Below, one piece after another: positions 8,916 to 27,460 of a DNA stretch of 64,000 nt. The DNA comes from Gammaproteobacteria bacterium MFB021 (GTDB lineage: Bacteria; Pseudomonadota; Gammaproteobacteria; Pseudomonadales; Halomonadaceae). The notes under the pieces are model-generated. The model saw nothing but the letters and a program-made list of their open reading frames with translations. It did not search any database and was not told the DNA's origin. Location of the stretch: assembly GCA_000737985.1 (NCBI GenBank), contig JNVT01000101.1, positions 55,943 through 119,942 of the forward strand, in the 5' to 3' direction. Both the position numbers and the translations under genes were made by a program. Within the stretch, counting starts at the first letter, position 1; every line of letters begins with the position of its first letter.

Positions 8916-9239
8916 ATGACGTTCGTCGTCACCGAGAACTGCATCAAGTGCAAATACACCGACTGCGTCGAAGTCTGCCCGGTGGACTGCTTCTATGAGG
9001 GCCCGAACTTCCTCGTCATCCATCCGGACGAGTGCATCGACTGCGCCCTGTGCGAGCCGGAGTGCCCCGCCGAGGCGATCTTCTCGGAGGATGAGCTGCC
9101 GGCGGGCCAGGAGAAGTTCATCGAGCTGAACGCGGAGCTTTCCGAGGTGTGGCCCAACATCACCGAGCAGAAGGACCCGCCGGAGGATGCCAAGGAGTGG
9201 GATGGCAAGCCTAACAAGATCGAGCTGCTCGAACGCTGA
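8916..9239 (+). CDS. fdxA: 7Fe ferredoxin FdxA
   Basis: A 107-residue ferredoxin of the 3Fe-4S/4Fe-4S type. The N-terminal half has '[20 protein letters not shown]' and '[17 protein letters not shown]', supplying the cysteines for both clusters; the C-terminal tail '[17 protein letters not shown]' wraps the core, as in FdxA proteins. It carries low-potential electrons in the cytoplasm; the partner is not evident here. 'aggagag' 7 bp before the ATG is a strong ribosome-binding site. fdxA after mutS is a common order in this group. It is convergent with eno across a strong hairpin. Confidence 0.96.
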   Translation: MTFVVTENCIKCKYTDCVEVCPVDCFYEGPNFLVIHPDECIDCALCEPECPAEAIFSEDELPAGQEKFIELNAELSEVWPNITEQKDPPEDAKEWDGKPNKIELLER

Positions 9240-9285
9240 TTTGCCATTACGCAAATCGGACTCCCTCGGACGCTTGCCGCCGAAG

Positions 9286-9324
9286 AACGCAAGAAGGCCG
9301 CTCATCGAGCGGCCTTCTTGCGTT
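9286..9324. terminator. bidirectional terminator between fdxA and eno
   Basis: An 18-bp perfect inverted repeat (aacgcaagaaggccgctc and its complement) with a 3-base loop lies between convergent fdxA and eno. Each arm ends in a short T-rich stretch (cttcttgcgtt) on its own strand, so it could stop transcription from both sides. Confidence 0.85.
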
Positions 9325-9407
9325 GGGTCCTGCGCCGGGCGAACAGTGCCCGGTCATGGGCACTGTGGGCGAGCCGGGCCGTCTGGAACGTGCCCGGCTG
9401 ACGAGCG

Positions 9408-10727
<1,320 letters not shown>

Positions 10728-10870
10728 TCAAGCAGTGAGCGTGAAGCGTCCGGCACGGCGTGCGCCGGATGCGGAAAAGCGGATTCATGTTACCAGCTTT
10801 CGCCGGCGCGACGAGACGCCGCGTGGCGTTTCATGCTCCCGTACGCGTACCGACAAGAATACGCATCCCG

Positions 10871-10931
10871 AAAAGGCAGCACGGGTCCGGAAAGAAGGCA
10901 GCATGGGCCCGGAAAGGCAGCACGAGTCCGG
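10871..10931. repeat. degenerate 19-22-bp tandem repeat
   Basis: Three imperfect copies of a unit like 'aaaggcagcacgggtccgg' lie at 10871-10890, 10891-10912 and 10913-10931, in the gap between pyrG and eno. Unit length varies, so no reading frame is kept. Confidence 0.6.
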
Positions 10932-10961
10932 ACGAAAGAGTATGAGCCCTGCACAACGAGA

Positions 10962-10989
10962 GCGGGGGATGAATCGCTTCATCCCCCGC
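10962..10989 (-). terminator. pyrG terminator hairpin
   Basis: A 12-bp perfect inverted repeat (gcgggggatgaa/ttcatcccccgc) with a 4-base loop, 5 bp beyond the pyrG stop on the - strand. There is no clear T-run. Confidence 0.6.
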
Positions 10990-10994
10990 CGTGG

Positions 10995-12731
<1,737 letters not shown>

Positions 12732-12791
12732 CTACCAGAGAGCGGCCGCCGGCTCAATTTGCGCTGCGCGAAAGCGCGGCCACCGCAGCGC

Positions 12792-13499
12792 TCAGCCGTG
12801 CACCGCCCGCTGCAGCCGCTCCAGACGATGATCGCGAATGCCCAGGGCGTGGAGATCGCTGACCGTGTTGTCGAGATACTCGCGGCACGAGCCGAGCACG
12901 CCGCGGCCGGTACGCAGGAGTCGGATCACCGTCTCGTCCGACTGACGCCCGATGTAACGGTCGTGGGCCGGATTGATCACGAAAGCGATGCCCCACAGCG
13001 CGCCGATATCGCTGCTCAGACGCACCCAGCGCGGCTGATAGGCCCCGGTCAGCATCTCGCGGCGCCACACCAGGGTCAGCTCACGCTCGAGATTGGCCGC
13101 CGGCACCCGCAGCGCCACTCCACGGCACGAACCACCCGGCGCCAGTGCCAGCATCAGCCCCGGCGAGTCGGGGGTGCCGCGTCCGTGCTCGAGCTTGAGG
13201 CAGAAGTCGCGATGATAGCCGTAGAGCCGGCAGGTATGGCGCTCGGCGACCTCGACGCAGGGGTTCCAGATCAACGAGCCATAGGCGAACAGATAGACGC
13301 CGTCGAGGTCGCGAGCGGGCTCGGGCACATTCGCCAGCATCTCGCGCACGGAGGCGTCGAGCGCCGCCGGCGAGGTCAGCGGCACCTCGGGATAGGTGCG
13401 CTCGAAGTAGCGGCGCAGGCGGTCCTGTTCGAGCACGTCGCGGGTCATCGCGAGCGACTGCTCGCCGGACTGCGGGTCGCTGGATTGGGAATCTCTCAT
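12792..13499 (-). CDS. chaC: ChaC-family gamma-glutamylcyclotransferase
   Basis: A 235-residue protein of the ChaC family, which splits glutathione to 5-oxoproline and Cys-Gly. The signature 'FAYGSLIWNP' lies near residue 72, followed by 'LYGYHRDFCLKLEHGRG' and 'PGLMLALAPGGSCRGVALRV', then 'VWRREMLTGAYQPRWV', which should hold the catalytic Glu. The upstream in-frame extension to 13694 is not family-like; ATG 13499 has 'aggggtg' about 6 bp before it. A GTG three codons upstream is an alternative. The activity is assigned by family only. Confidence 0.88.
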   Translation of the reverse strand: MRDSQSSDPQSGEQSLAMTRDVLEQDRLRRYFERTYPEVPLTSPAALDASVREMLANVPEPARDLDGVYLFAYGSLIWNPCVEVAERHTCRLYGYHRDFCLKLEHGRGTPDSPGLMLALAPGGSCRGVALRVPAANLERELTLVWRREMLTGAYQPRWVRLSSDIGALWGIAFVINPAHDRYIGRQSDETVIRLLRTGRGVLGSCREYLDNTVSDLHALGIRDHRLERLQRAVHG

Positions 13500-13572
13500 G
13501 CGGGTCACCCCTGACAGTGATCGAGCGGCCGCCGGCACGGCGACCGCGGCGGGCCGTTTTTTTATGCCAACC

Positions 13573-14871
13573 TCAAGGCTTACGCGCGCCCACGCCATAG
13601 CGCAACAGCGCATGCAGGGCGATGGCGCCGAAGGTGGCGGTCCCGATGCCGTCCAGGGTAAAGCCCCCCAGGGCCAGCGAGAAGTTGCCCGCACCCAGCA
13701 CCAGCGTCACCGCCACCACGATCAGGTTGGTGGTATCGCCCAGATCGACCGCGTTCTGCACCCAGATGCGCGCGCCGGCTACCGCGATCAGCCCGAACAC
13801 CACGATCGAGGCCCCGGCCAGCACCGGCCCCGGGATGGTCTGGATCAGCGCGCCGAAGCGCGGCGAGAAACCCAGCAGGATGGCGAAGCCGGCGGCGGCG
13901 ACGAAGATCAGCGTCGAGTAGACCTTGGTCACCGCCATCACGCCGATGTTCTCGGCATAGGTGGTGACGCCGGTGCCTCCGGCGCTGCCCGAGACCACGG
14001 TAGCCACGCCGTCGGCGAAGAAGGCGCGCCCGATGTAGGGGTCGAGATCGCGCCCGGTCATCGCCCCCACCGCCTTGATATGCCCCAGGTTCTCGGCCAC
14101 CAGGATCACCGCCACCGGGGCGATCAGGACCATGGCGTGGGGATCGAACTGCGGCGCGCTGAAGGTCGGCAGCCCCAGCCAGGGGGCGGCGCCGATCACC
14201 GAGAAATCGATCGGCGTGCCCCAGCCGAAACCGTTGGTGACCAGGGCATAGATCGCATAGGCGGCGATCAGCCCGATCAGGATCAGCAGCCGCTGCAGCA
14301 TGCCCCGGGTGAGCACCGCCGCCAGGCCGATGCACAGCACGGTCATCAGCGCCATGAGCGAATCGAAGGTGGAGCCGGCGACGCTGGACACCGCCACCGG
14401 GGCCAGGTTGAGCCCGATGGTCATGACGATGGCGCCGGTCACCACCGGCGGCAGCAGCACGTCGATCCAGCGCGTGCCCAGCGCCATCACCACCAGCCCG
14501 ACCAGGGCGTAGAGCGCCCCGCAGGCGATGATGCCGCCCAGCGCCACGCCGATATTGGGGTTGGCACCACTGCCGGCATAGCCGGTGGCCGCGATCACCA
14601 CGCCGATGAAGGCGAAACTCGAGCCCAGGTAGCTGGGCACCCGGCCGCCAACGACCAGGAAGAACAGCAATGTACCGATCCCCGACATCAGGATCGCCAG
14701 ATTGGGATCGAAGCCCATCAGCAGCGGCGCCAGCACGGTGGAGCCGAACATGGCCACGGCGTGCTGGATTCCCATCAGCAGGGTCTGGGGGGCAGCTAGC
14801 GTCTCGTCGGGGGCGACCAGGGCGACGCGCTTGGCGTCGACGCGGCGCCAGTGCGGAAACCAGGATGACAT
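13573..14871 (-). CDS. uraA: NCS2-family uracil/xanthine permease
   Basis: A 432-residue inner-membrane transporter with about 12-14 hydrophobic segments. Nucleobase-cation symporter-2 motifs are clear: 'MGIQHAVAMFGSTVLAPLLM' in TM1, 'SSFAFIGVV' in TM3, 'VAENLGHIKAVGAMTGRDLD' in TM8 and 'GGTGVTTYAENIGVMAVT' in TM10. The overall pattern is closest to uracil permeases (UraA/RutG), but substrate cannot be fixed by eye; no upp gene is adjacent. ATG 14871 follows 'ggag' 10 bp upstream; the longer frame to 15030 is Arg-rich and not family-like. It is divergent from the FAD reductase across 270 bp in which I see no clear element. Confidence 0.88.
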   Translation of the reverse strand: MSSWFPHWRRVDAKRVALVAPDETLAAPQTLLMGIQHAVAMFGSTVLAPLLMGFDPNLAILMSGIGTLLFFLVVGGRVPSYLGSSFAFIGVVIAATGYAGSGANPNIGVALGGIIACGALYALVGLVVMALGTRWIDVLLPPVVTGAIVMTIGLNLAPVAVSSVAGSTFDSLMALMTVLCIGLAAVLTRGMLQRLLILIGLIAAYAIYALVTNGFGWGTPIDFSVIGAAPWLGLPTFSAPQFDPHAMVLIAPVAVILVAENLGHIKAVGAMTGRDLDPYIGRAFFADGVATVVSGSAGGTGVTTYAENIGVMAVTKVYSTLIFVAAAGFAILLGFSPRFGALIQTIPGPVLAGASIVVFGLIAVAGARIWVQNAVDLGDTTNLIVVAVTLVLGAGNFSLALGGFTLDGIGTATFGAIALHALLRYGVGARKP

Positions 14872-15141
14872 CGGGTTTGTTCTCCAGTGCAGCGGCCGGG
14901 GGCGCCGGCGGCGTTCGACCGCGCGAAAGCGATTGTTGTCGGCGTGGCCGGCGAATCGACGGGCCGGCGCGCATTCTAGCGCAGTCGTGGGTCGCTGCCT
15001 CTCCCCCGTGGCTTCACGCCAGGCCGGCACAGGTGAACTACGCTGAGGCTATCGGTGCCGTCACGCGGCCCGAGCGCGAGTTTCCGGCGTCACCATCGGG
15101 GAAGGATGGGACGCCCGCCACCAGCCAACCAGGGAGTGGAT

Positions 15142-16374
15142 ATGCAACGCTACGACTATCTCATCGTCGGCGCCGGCATGGTCGCCGCCAACGCCGTCGA
15201 CGGCATCCGCGAGCGCGACAGCGAGGGCAGCATCGGCATTCTGGGCGCCGAGCCGCGCGGGCCGGTGACCCGCCCGGCGCTCTCCAAGAAGCTCTGGACC
15301 GACCCCGAGTTCGGCTACGACAAGATCTGGATGCAGCCGGAGCAGGACCCCGGCACCACGCTGCATGTCGATACCCGGGTCAGCGCCATCGATCGCCAGG
15401 CGCGCAAGGTCACCACCCGCAACGGCGAGACCTTCGGCTACGGCCAGCTGCTGCTCGCCACCGGCTGCGATCCGATTCGTCTGGATCTGGCCGAGAGCGA
15501 GCGGGTGCGCTACTTCCGCAGCGTCGACGACTACGACCATCTGCGCCGGCTGGCCGGCGAGAATCGCCACATCGCGGTGGTCGGCGGCAGCTATATCGGT
15601 AGCGAGCTGGCCGCGGCGCTGATCCAGAACGACTGTCGCGTCACCCTGATCTGCCCCGAGCCGGTGCTGGGCGGCGGCATGCTGCCGCCGGAGGTCGCCG
15701 ACCGCCTGCACCAGACCTACCTCGACCACGGCGTGGCGCTGCTCAGCGGACGCAAGGTGAAGGCGGGTCGCGAGGCCGATAGCACGGTCACGCTCGAACT
15801 CGACGACGGCAGCGAGCTCGCCGCCGACGGCGTGATGTTCGGGCTCGGGGTCGAGCCCTGCACCGAACTGGCGCAGGCGGCCGGACTCGAGATCGACGGC
15901 GGTATCCTGGTCGACGAGCGGCTACGCACCGCCGACGCCGCGATCTACGCCGCCGGCGATGTCGCCACCTACCCGGATCGCATCCTCGGGCGCTGGCACG
16001 CAGAACACGTCGACAACGCCAACTGTCAGGGCGCTGCGGTCGGGCGCATCATGGCCGGCAGCGACGAGACCTACACCCACACGCCCTACTTCTACTCCAA
16101 CGTCTTCGATATCGCCTGGAAGGCGCTGGGGCGGCTCGACAGCACGCTCGACATCGTCGCCGACAGCCACGCTGACAAAGGGGTCTACTACTATCTGGAG
16201 TCGGACCGCCTAGAGTCGGACCGCGTAGAGCCGGACCGCTTAGCGTCAGGCCGCGTGGTGGGGGTACTGCTGCTCGGTTTCGACGAGGCCCCGCTCGACG
16301 CCGCACGCGAGGTGCTCGCCGAGCCCGGGCCGCAGGATGCCACCACGCTCAGCGGACGCATTTCGCTGGGCTGA
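15142..16374 (+). CDS. FAD-dependent NAD(P)H reductase of the ferredoxin/rubredoxin reductase type
   Basis: A 410-residue flavoprotein. The FAD-binding start 'YDYLIVGAGMVAANAVDGI', the NAD(P)H site 'IAVVGGSYIGSELAAAL' near residue 150 and 'AIYAAGDVATYPD' near 270 are all in place. Such enzymes pass electrons from NAD(P)H to small Fe-S proteins or reduce monodehydroascorbate-type substrates; the partner here is unknown, and fdxA is a possible but unproven candidate. ATG 15142 has 'agggag' 6 bp upstream. Residues 353-372 are an in-frame repeat, ESDRL-ESDRV-EPDRL-ASGRV, placed before the last strand, which looks like an expansion. Confidence 0.85.
   Translation: MQRYDYLIVGAGMVAANAVDGIRERDSEGSIGILGAEPRGPVTRPALSKKLWTDPEFGYDKIWMQPEQDPGTTLHVDTRVSAIDRQARKVTTRNGETFGYGQLLLATGCDPIRLDLAESERVRYFRSVDDYDHLRRLAGENRHIAVVGGSYIGSELAAALIQNDCRVTLICPEPVLGGGMLPPEVADRLHQTYLDHGVALLSGRKVKAGREADSTVTLELDDGSELAADGVMFGLGVEPCTELAQAAGLEIDGGILVDERLRTADAAIYAAGDVATYPDRILGRWHAEHVDNANCQGAAVGRIMAGSDETYTHTPYFYSNVFDIAWKALGRLDSTLDIVADSHADKGVYYYLESDRLESDRVEPDRLASGRVVGVLLLGFDEAPLDAAREVLAEPGPQDATTLSGRISLG
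16198..16257. repeat. in-frame 15-bp tandem repeat inside the FAD reductase gene
   Basis: Four head-to-tail 15-bp units: gagtcggaccgccta, gagtcggaccgcgta, gagccggaccgctta and a diverged gcgtcaggccgcgtg. They start exactly on a codon and encode ESDRL, ESDRV, EPDRL and ASGRV. The units contain codons uncommon for this GC-rich DNA (cta, gta, tta, tca). Confidence 0.85.
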
Positions 16375-16420
16375 GCAGTGTAGTCGGCGCGCGCGAGGCG
16401 CGCCGCGGACTGCCGGCGGC

Positions 16421-16663
16421 TCAGGCCGTCGGCAGGCGAGCAGCCATTACCCGGGAGCGACGCTCGATCTCTTCGAGCATGCCGGCGCACTCGTCGGACA
16501 TGCCGCTGTCGCGGGTCTTGCCCAGTGCCAGCAGCGCTTCCAGCTGGCGGCATACCGCGCTCGCCTGCTCGGCGTCGTCGACATCGCTGTCGAGCACGTG
16601 ATCTTCCAGCGTGCGCATCAGCGTGTTGGCCTGGTCGAGAATGTTGCGTTCGAGTCGGATCAT
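16421..16663 (-). CDS. small helical protein, unknown function
   Basis: An 80-residue protein starting 'MIRLERNILDQANTLMRTLE' and ending in 'ECAGMLEEIERRSRVMAARL'. It is charged and probably all helical, perhaps a short coiled coil, with no transmembrane segment. ATG 16663 has 'agaggtga' about 5 bp upstream; the frame extends to 16705 but without a site. It lies between convergent FAD reductase and same-strand gltD and has no recognised family. Confidence 0.6.
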   Translation of the reverse strand: MIRLERNILDQANTLMRTLEDHVLDSDVDDAEQASAVCRQLEALLALGKTRDSGMSDECAGMLEEIERRSRVMAARLPTA

Positions 16664-16812
16664 GCGGTCACCTCTGGGGTTTGCGATGCAGGGAAAGCGC
16701 GCCACTCTAGCGATTCGGCGCCGCCGACACCACCCCGTGGGGCTATCTGCCGCGCCGCCAGCGTCCGGCGACGTATGCCCTCACACCGCCGCCGGATCAC
16801 GCGCTCTCGCTA

Positions 16813-18336
<1,524 letters not shown>

Positions 18337-18360
18337 TCACATTCTGGCTGACGCCGCTGC

Positions 18361-22812
<4,452 letters not shown>

Positions 22813-23490
22813 GGGCGTGCCTCACAGAACAGGGGAACTTGCGTTCGGTAAAATACAGGGAGATAATGCAAGGTTTTTTATTATTCTGAACCGGGCTTAA
22901 AGCCGGTTTTCAGCGTCACCCCGCGCCGACGCTGGCGCCACGAAACGGCGTCAAAAGGCCGCCCAGAATAGCCACTCCCCCGCCCCAACGCAATCGCGCC
23001 CTGGCCTGACCCAAGCGATAAAACCATTGAAAATCTGTGACTTATATTTATAACTAAAAAAATACCCTGACAGCTCAACGGCTTAGCCCAGCGCTTTAGA
23101 CCAAAGTCTAAGTCATTCACTTGCCGCGCATTGACACCCCAAAACCACCTCACCACCCCATGCCGATACGACATAGTGCATGCCAATTGCAGGCATGACC
23201 CACCCCACATCGAGGCACCAGCCTTCTCGACGCAACAGGCATGAACAGTGCCCTGAGACGCGGCGGTACAGGTAGTGACGGTAGCGCGGTGGCAAGGGAG
23301 ATAGTCACGGCGACGGTAAGGGCGGCAACCGAAGCGCGGTGGCGAGTGTGACGCGACGAAGACGACAACGCGAGGAACGCCGGCGCTCACGGGGCAGCGG
23401 CAGAACGAGCGAACGGCGGAGCGAGCCGGCACCACATCAGGCCGAGCGGCCATCGCCTCACGCGAGACGGACGCACCAACCCAGGAAGAC
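22813..23490. other. gene-free region upstream of gltB
   Basis: About 680 bp with no convincing gene. The 190-residue frame on the - strand (22881-23453) has a poor amino-acid pattern and no good ribosome-binding site. The region includes an AT-rich stretch around 23025-23065, unusual for this DNA, a 6-bp hairpin at 23096-23111 (ttagac/gtctaa) and a dyad at 23179-23197 (catgcc/ggcatg). It probably holds gltB promoters and operators, but I could not settle a -35/-10 pair. In Pseudomonas and many relatives a damX-like gene sits in this place. Confidence 0.5.
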
Positions 23491-23510
23491 GTCCGCCCTG
23501 TCGGGCGGAC
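23491..23510 (-). terminator. aroB terminator hairpin
   Basis: A perfect 8-bp inverted repeat (gtccgccc/gggcggac, 4-base loop) about 35 bp past the aroB stop. A second imperfect hairpin (atgcccgc/gcgggcggcat) lies between the two. This likely ends the pil-aro transcript. Confidence 0.6.
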
Positions 23511-23546
23511 GTATCATGCCCGCGCCAGGCGGGCGGCATGGCGCCC

Positions 23547-24659
23547 TCAGGCGCGCGGGAAGCGCTCGATCAGGCGTTCGAGCATGGCCGGGTCGGTATC
23601 GTCGTGGATCGCGGCACGCCCCAGCGCTTCGAGCAGGATCAGCCGCAGGCGGCTGTCGAGATTTTTCTTGTCCAGACGCATGCGCTCGAGGAAATCGGCG
23701 ACACCCATGGCGTCGGGCGCGGTCTGCGGCAGCCCCGCCGCCGTCAGCAGGGTCCCGATGCGCTCGACCTCGGCCGCGCTGAGCCAGCCGCGCTCGGCGG
23801 AGAGCGCCGCGGCCATCGCCATGCCAGCGCCCACCGCTTCGCCGTGCAGCCAGTTGCCGTACCCCTGGTGCGCCTCGATGGCATGACCGAAGGTGTGGCC
23901 GAGATTGAGCAGCGCACGCACGCCCTGCTCGGTCTCGTCCTCGGCGACGATCTCCGCCTTGATCTCGCAGCTGCGGCGAATGGCATGGCGAATCGCCGCG
24001 GCATCCAGTGCGCGCAGCGCCGGCATCTCGCGTTCGAGCCAGTCGAGGAAGGCCGCATCCCAGATCAGGCCGTACTTGATCACCTCGGCCAGCCCTGCCG
24101 AAAGCTCGCGCTCGGGCAGTGTCGCCAGCGTCTGGGTATCGATCAGCACCGCACGCGGCTGCCAGAAGGCGCCGATCATGTTCTTGCCGCGCGGGTGGTT
24201 GACCCCGGTCTTGCCGCCCACCGAGGAGTCGACCTGGGCCAGCAGCGTGGTCGGCACCTGGATGAAGGCGACCCCGCGCTGGTAGCTTGCCGCGGCGTAG
24301 CCGGCCATATCGCCGATCACGCCGCCACCCAGGGCGATCAGGGTGCAGCGGCGATTGAAGCCGGCCGCCAGCAGTGCATCCCAGATGCGCTCCACCGAGG
24401 CCAGGGTCTTGGTCGCCTCGCCGTCGGGCAGGATCACCTCGCAGACCTCGAGATCCGCCCCGCTCAGGGTGTGACGAAGCCGGTCGAGATAGTAAGGCGC
24501 CACGGTGTCGTTGGTGACGATCATCACCTGACGCCCGGCCAGATAGGGCAGCAGGCAGTCCGGTTCGTCGAGCAGCCCGGCGCCGATGTGGATGGGATAG
24601 GCGCGCTCGCCGAGCGCGACGTCGAGCGACTCCATGGCGGCGGAAGGAGACTGCGTCAT
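23547..24659 (-). CDS. aroB: 3-dehydroquinate synthase
   Basis: A 370-residue AroB, the second shikimate-pathway enzyme, which cyclises DAHP to 3-dehydroquinate with NAD and a divalent metal. Marks include '[15 protein letters not shown]' at the start, the NAD-binding '[17 protein letters not shown]', '[20 protein letters not shown]' and '[20 protein letters not shown]', then metal ligands in '[13 protein letters not shown]' and '[13 protein letters not shown]'. ATG 24659 has 'gagg' about 9 bp upstream; the internal Met at 24635 is an alternative but lacks such a site. It lies 38 bp after aroK at the end of the pil-aro operon. Confidence 0.97.
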   Translation of the reverse strand: MTQSPSAAMESLDVALGERAYPIHIGAGLLDEPDCLLPYLAGRQVMIVTNDTVAPYYLDRLRHTLSGADLEVCEVILPDGEATKTLASVERIWDALLAAGFNRRCTLIALGGGVIGDMAGYAAASYQRGVAFIQVPTTLLAQVDSSVGGKTGVNHPRGKNMIGAFWQPRAVLIDTQTLATLPERELSAGLAEVIKYGLIWDAAFLDWLEREMPALRALDAAAIRHAIRRSCEIKAEIVAEDETEQGVRALLNLGHTFGHAIEAHQGYGNWLHGEAVGAGMAMAAALSAERGWLSAAEVERIGTLLTAAGLPQTAPDAMGVADFLERMRLDKKNLDSRLRLILLEALGRAAIHDDTDPAMLERLIERFPRA

Positions 24660-24697
24660 GACGGATGACCCTCGTACGAATTGGCGGTGTGGCACGA

Positions 24698-25252
24698 CTA
24701 ACGCGGCGGCGAAGCCTCGGCCTGGAGCGGCTGACTGAGCCGCGTGACCCGGCGCACGATATCCGCCACCACGCTCTTGGGGCTGCGGCGGTCGGTACGC
24801 ACGACGAGATCGGCGGTAGCACGATAGAGCGGGTCGCGCAGCGCGAACAGATCACGCAGCACCTGCTCGGGATTGGCATTGCGCAGCAGCGGACGGTTAC
24901 GATCGCGGGCGGTGCGCCGGATCTGCTGCTCGACCGTGGTCGCCAGGTAGATCACGGTGCCGCGCTCACGCAGGTACTGGCGGTTGAGCTCGCGCATCAC
25001 CGCGCCGCCGCCGGTGGCCATCACCACCTCGCTGCGCTGGGTCAGCTCGTCGATCATCGCCGTCTCGCGGTCGCGGAACCCCTGCTCGCCCTCGACGTCG
25101 AAAATCCACGGGATATTCGCCCCGCATCGCGCCTCGATCTGATGGTCGCTATCCAGGAATTCACGCTGCAATTCGGCCGCCAGAAGGCGGCCGATCGTGC
25201 TTTTGCCGGCCCCCATAGGGCCGATGAGAAAAAGATTGGGAAGCGACCGCAT
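24698..25252 (-). CDS. aroK: shikimate kinase
   Basis: A 184-residue AroK, which phosphorylates shikimate at the 3-hydroxyl with ATP. Walker A is 'GPMGAGKST' near residue 11. Shikimate contacts are in '[13 protein letters not shown]' and 'GFRDRE', and the glycine-rich '[10 protein letters not shown]' follows. 'RNRPLL' forms part of the lid. The start codon shares one base with the pilQ stop (TGATG), so aroK translation is coupled to pilQ. aroK-aroB downstream of pilMNOPQ is a well-known gammaproteobacterial operon. Confidence 0.97.
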   Translation of the reverse strand: MRSLPNLFLIGPMGAGKSTIGRLLAAELQREFLDSDHQIEARCGANIPWIFDVEGEQGFRDRETAMIDELTQRSEVVMATGGGAVMRELNRQYLRERGTVIYLATTVEQQIRRTARDRNRPLLRNANPEQVLRDLFALRDPLYRATADLVVRTDRRSPKSVVADIVRRVTRLSQPLQAEASPPR

Positions 25253-27381
25253 CAGCGAATGGCCAGTCTGTCCTCGATGATCTTGGGCGTAATGAAGATC
25301 AGCAATTCTACCTTTTCATTGCTCTCCTGGGTATAGCGGAACAGCTGCCCGATCACCGGGATGTCGCCGAGGAAGGGCGTCTTGAACAGCGTATGCAGCT
25401 GCTCCGAAGTGAGAATGCCGCCGAGCACCACGGTCTCGCCGTTGTCGACCAGCACCTGGGTCTGAATCTCGTTGGTATCGATCGCCGGCGCGCCATCGAA
25501 GCGGGTGTCCGAAATGTCGTCGTTGTTGACCCGCAGATCCATGATGATGCGGTCGTCCGGGGTGATCTGCGGAGTCACCTCCAGCGACAGCACCGCCTCC
25601 TTGAACTCGGTGGTGGTGGCACCGCTGGAGGACGCCTCCTGGTAAGGCACCTCTTGCCCCTGCTTGATCACCGCGGTGCGCTGGTTGGCGGTGATCACCT
25701 TGGGCTGGGAGATGGTCTGGCTCTTGCCCTCGCTCTCCAGCGCGCGCAGCTCCAGGTCGATCAGCACGTCACCGGAGAGATAGCCGAAGCTGAAGGCGCT
25801 GGCGGGCTGTGTGGCGTTGCCCAGATCGACCGCCAGACCGCCGCCATAGGATTGCGGGTCGTCGCTGGTGGTGGGCACGCTGGAGGGGTCGCCATCGGCG
25901 GCACCGCTCAGATTGAAACGCCCGCCGGCCGGCGACGACATGCCCCAGTTGACCCCCAGCTCGCGGGTGGCGCTGTCACGCGCGATGACGATGCGCGCCT
26001 CGATCTGGACCTGGCGCACCGGCACGTCGAGCTGCTCGATGGTGCGCCGGATCGCCTCCAGCTGGTCGCGGGTGTCCTGCAGGATCAACGTATTGGTGCG
26101 CACATCGACGGTCACCCGGCCGCGCTCGGACATCAGCCCCACGCCCTCGCCACCGCGCAGCAGCCCGGCCAGGGTGTCGGCCTTGGCATAGCGGATCGGC
26201 ACGAACTCGGTGACCAGTGGCGCCAGCTGCTGCGACTGCTCGCGGCTCTCCAGGGTCTGGCGCTGCAGGCTGGCCAGCTCGCCCGCCGGCGCCACCACCA
26301 TGACATCGCCGGTGCGCCGCGCCGCCAGGCCACGACTCTGCAGCACCAGATCGAGCGCCTGATCCCAGGGCACGTCGACCAGATTGAGGGTGACATTGCC
26401 CTGCACGCTGTCACTGGCGACCACGTTGAGCCCCGAGACCTGGGCGATGATCGAGAGCACGTCACGTACCGGAATGTCCTGGAAGTCGAGCGTCACCGGT
26501 TTGCCGCTGTAGCTCGGCGTGGCGCCGCCGGCGCTGTTGCTGGTCGCGACGCGCGGGCTCTGCTCTTGCGGGGCGAGCTCCAGACGCAACTCGCGCCCGT
26601 TCTGAGTCACCAGCGGCTCCACCGCCTGCGTCGCGCTGATCTCGAAGCTCACCCCTTCGGCGTCTCGCCGCGGCACGATACGGGTCACCGCGGTGCCGAA
26701 GTCGCTCACATCGAGGGTCTGATACTGGGCGTCCGGCAGCATTACACCGGGTAACGTCAGGGTGACCTGACGCCCGCTGCCGGAGACCGAGGCCGCCACC
26801 CCGGGTCGGTCGAGGGTCACCAGCAGCTCGCCGTGGTCGGTGTCGCTACGGCGAAAATCGAGCGCCTCCACCCGCGGCCGACTGGTAGAAGCAGCGGAAA
26901 CGTGGCTCACGCCTGGCGCTTCGCGCCCGGCTTCGGCGACGAACCCCGGCGTCGCGGCGTCGGTGCTGGCCGCCGACGAGGTGCTGGCCGCCGGCGTGGC
27001 GCCCAGATGCACCACCAGACGATCCGCACGCCGCTCCAGGCGGTAGTCGTGGGCCTCGTCGAGGGCGAACACCAGCCGCGTACGCCCCTGGGCGGCCAGC
27101 ACGCGCAGCGACTCGACCCCACCGCTGGCGAGCGCGAAGCGGTTCTGTGCCAGCGCGCTGGTGGTATCGAGCAGATCCAGCGCCAGCCGCGGCGGCGCGG
27201 CAGTCTGGTAACCGTTTACCTGCGGCACCCCGCCGCTGAAGCGCAGCTCGACGTCGAGACGTCCGGGCCCCCGCTCGGTGAAGTCAAGCGCGGTCAGGCT
27301 TGGCGCCGCCCAGGCCGGCGCGGCCAGTCCCAGCAAAAGCCAGGCCAGCAGCCCGCTCATCCAGCGCCATCGACGTATCAT
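25252..27381 (-). CDS. pilQ: type IV pilus secretin PilQ
   Basis: A 709-residue outer-membrane secretin through which the pilus passes. A signal peptide ('[16 protein letters not shown]') ends near residue 26. AMIN-type domains follow (about 30-130 and 170-270), then the secretin/TonB short domain '[20 protein letters not shown]' and N-domains '[20 protein letters not shown]'. The secretin core has '[13 protein letters not shown]' and '[12 protein letters not shown]'. Ser/Ala-rich linkers separate the AMIN domains. 'aggag' before the ATG is a good site. It ends the pilMNOPQ run and is coupled to aroK. Confidence 0.95.
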   Translation of the reverse strand: MIRRWRWMSGLLAWLLLGLAAPAWAAPSLTALDFTERGPGRLDVELRFSGGVPQVNGYQTAAPPRLALDLLDTTSALAQNRFALASGGVESLRVLAAQGRTRLVFALDEAHDYRLERRADRLVVHLGATPAASTSSAASTDAATPGFVAEAGREAPGVSHVSAASTSRPRVEALDFRRSDTDHGELLVTLDRPGVAASVSGSGRQVTLTLPGVMLPDAQYQTLDVSDFGTAVTRIVPRRDAEGVSFEISATQAVEPLVTQNGRELRLELAPQEQSPRVATSNSAGGATPSYSGKPVTLDFQDIPVRDVLSIIAQVSGLNVVASDSVQGNVTLNLVDVPWDQALDLVLQSRGLAARRTGDVMVVAPAGELASLQRQTLESREQSQQLAPLVTEFVPIRYAKADTLAGLLRGGEGVGLMSERGRVTVDVRTNTLILQDTRDQLEAIRRTIEQLDVPVRQVQIEARIVIARDSATRELGVNWGMSSPAGGRFNLSGAADGDPSSVPTTSDDPQSYGGGLAVDLGNATQPASAFSFGYLSGDVLIDLELRALESEGKSQTISQPKVITANQRTAVIKQGQEVPYQEASSSGATTTEFKEAVLSLEVTPQITPDDRIIMDLRVNNDDISDTRFDGAPAIDTNEIQTQVLVDNGETVVLGGILTSEQLHTLFKTPFLGDIPVIGQLFRYTQESNEKVELLIFITPKIIEDRLAIR

Positions 27382-27460
27382 TCTTGCTCTCCTGCTGTTG
27401 TGCTTGGGCCATCGCCGCGGCGGCTGGCGCGCGTCGACTCTGCGGACGGCGCCTGGGCCC

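Noticed and set aside
13500..13572. GC hairpin with T7 on the + strand in the chaC-uraA gap
   Set aside because: The T-run follows the hairpin only on the + strand, where no gene ends. On the - strand the permease transcript would meet A-residues first, so it is not a terminator for either neighbour.
22881..23453. 190-residue - strand frame between gltB and aroB
   Set aside because: Cys/Arg-rich chance composition, no start signal, and it runs through likely gltB control DNA.
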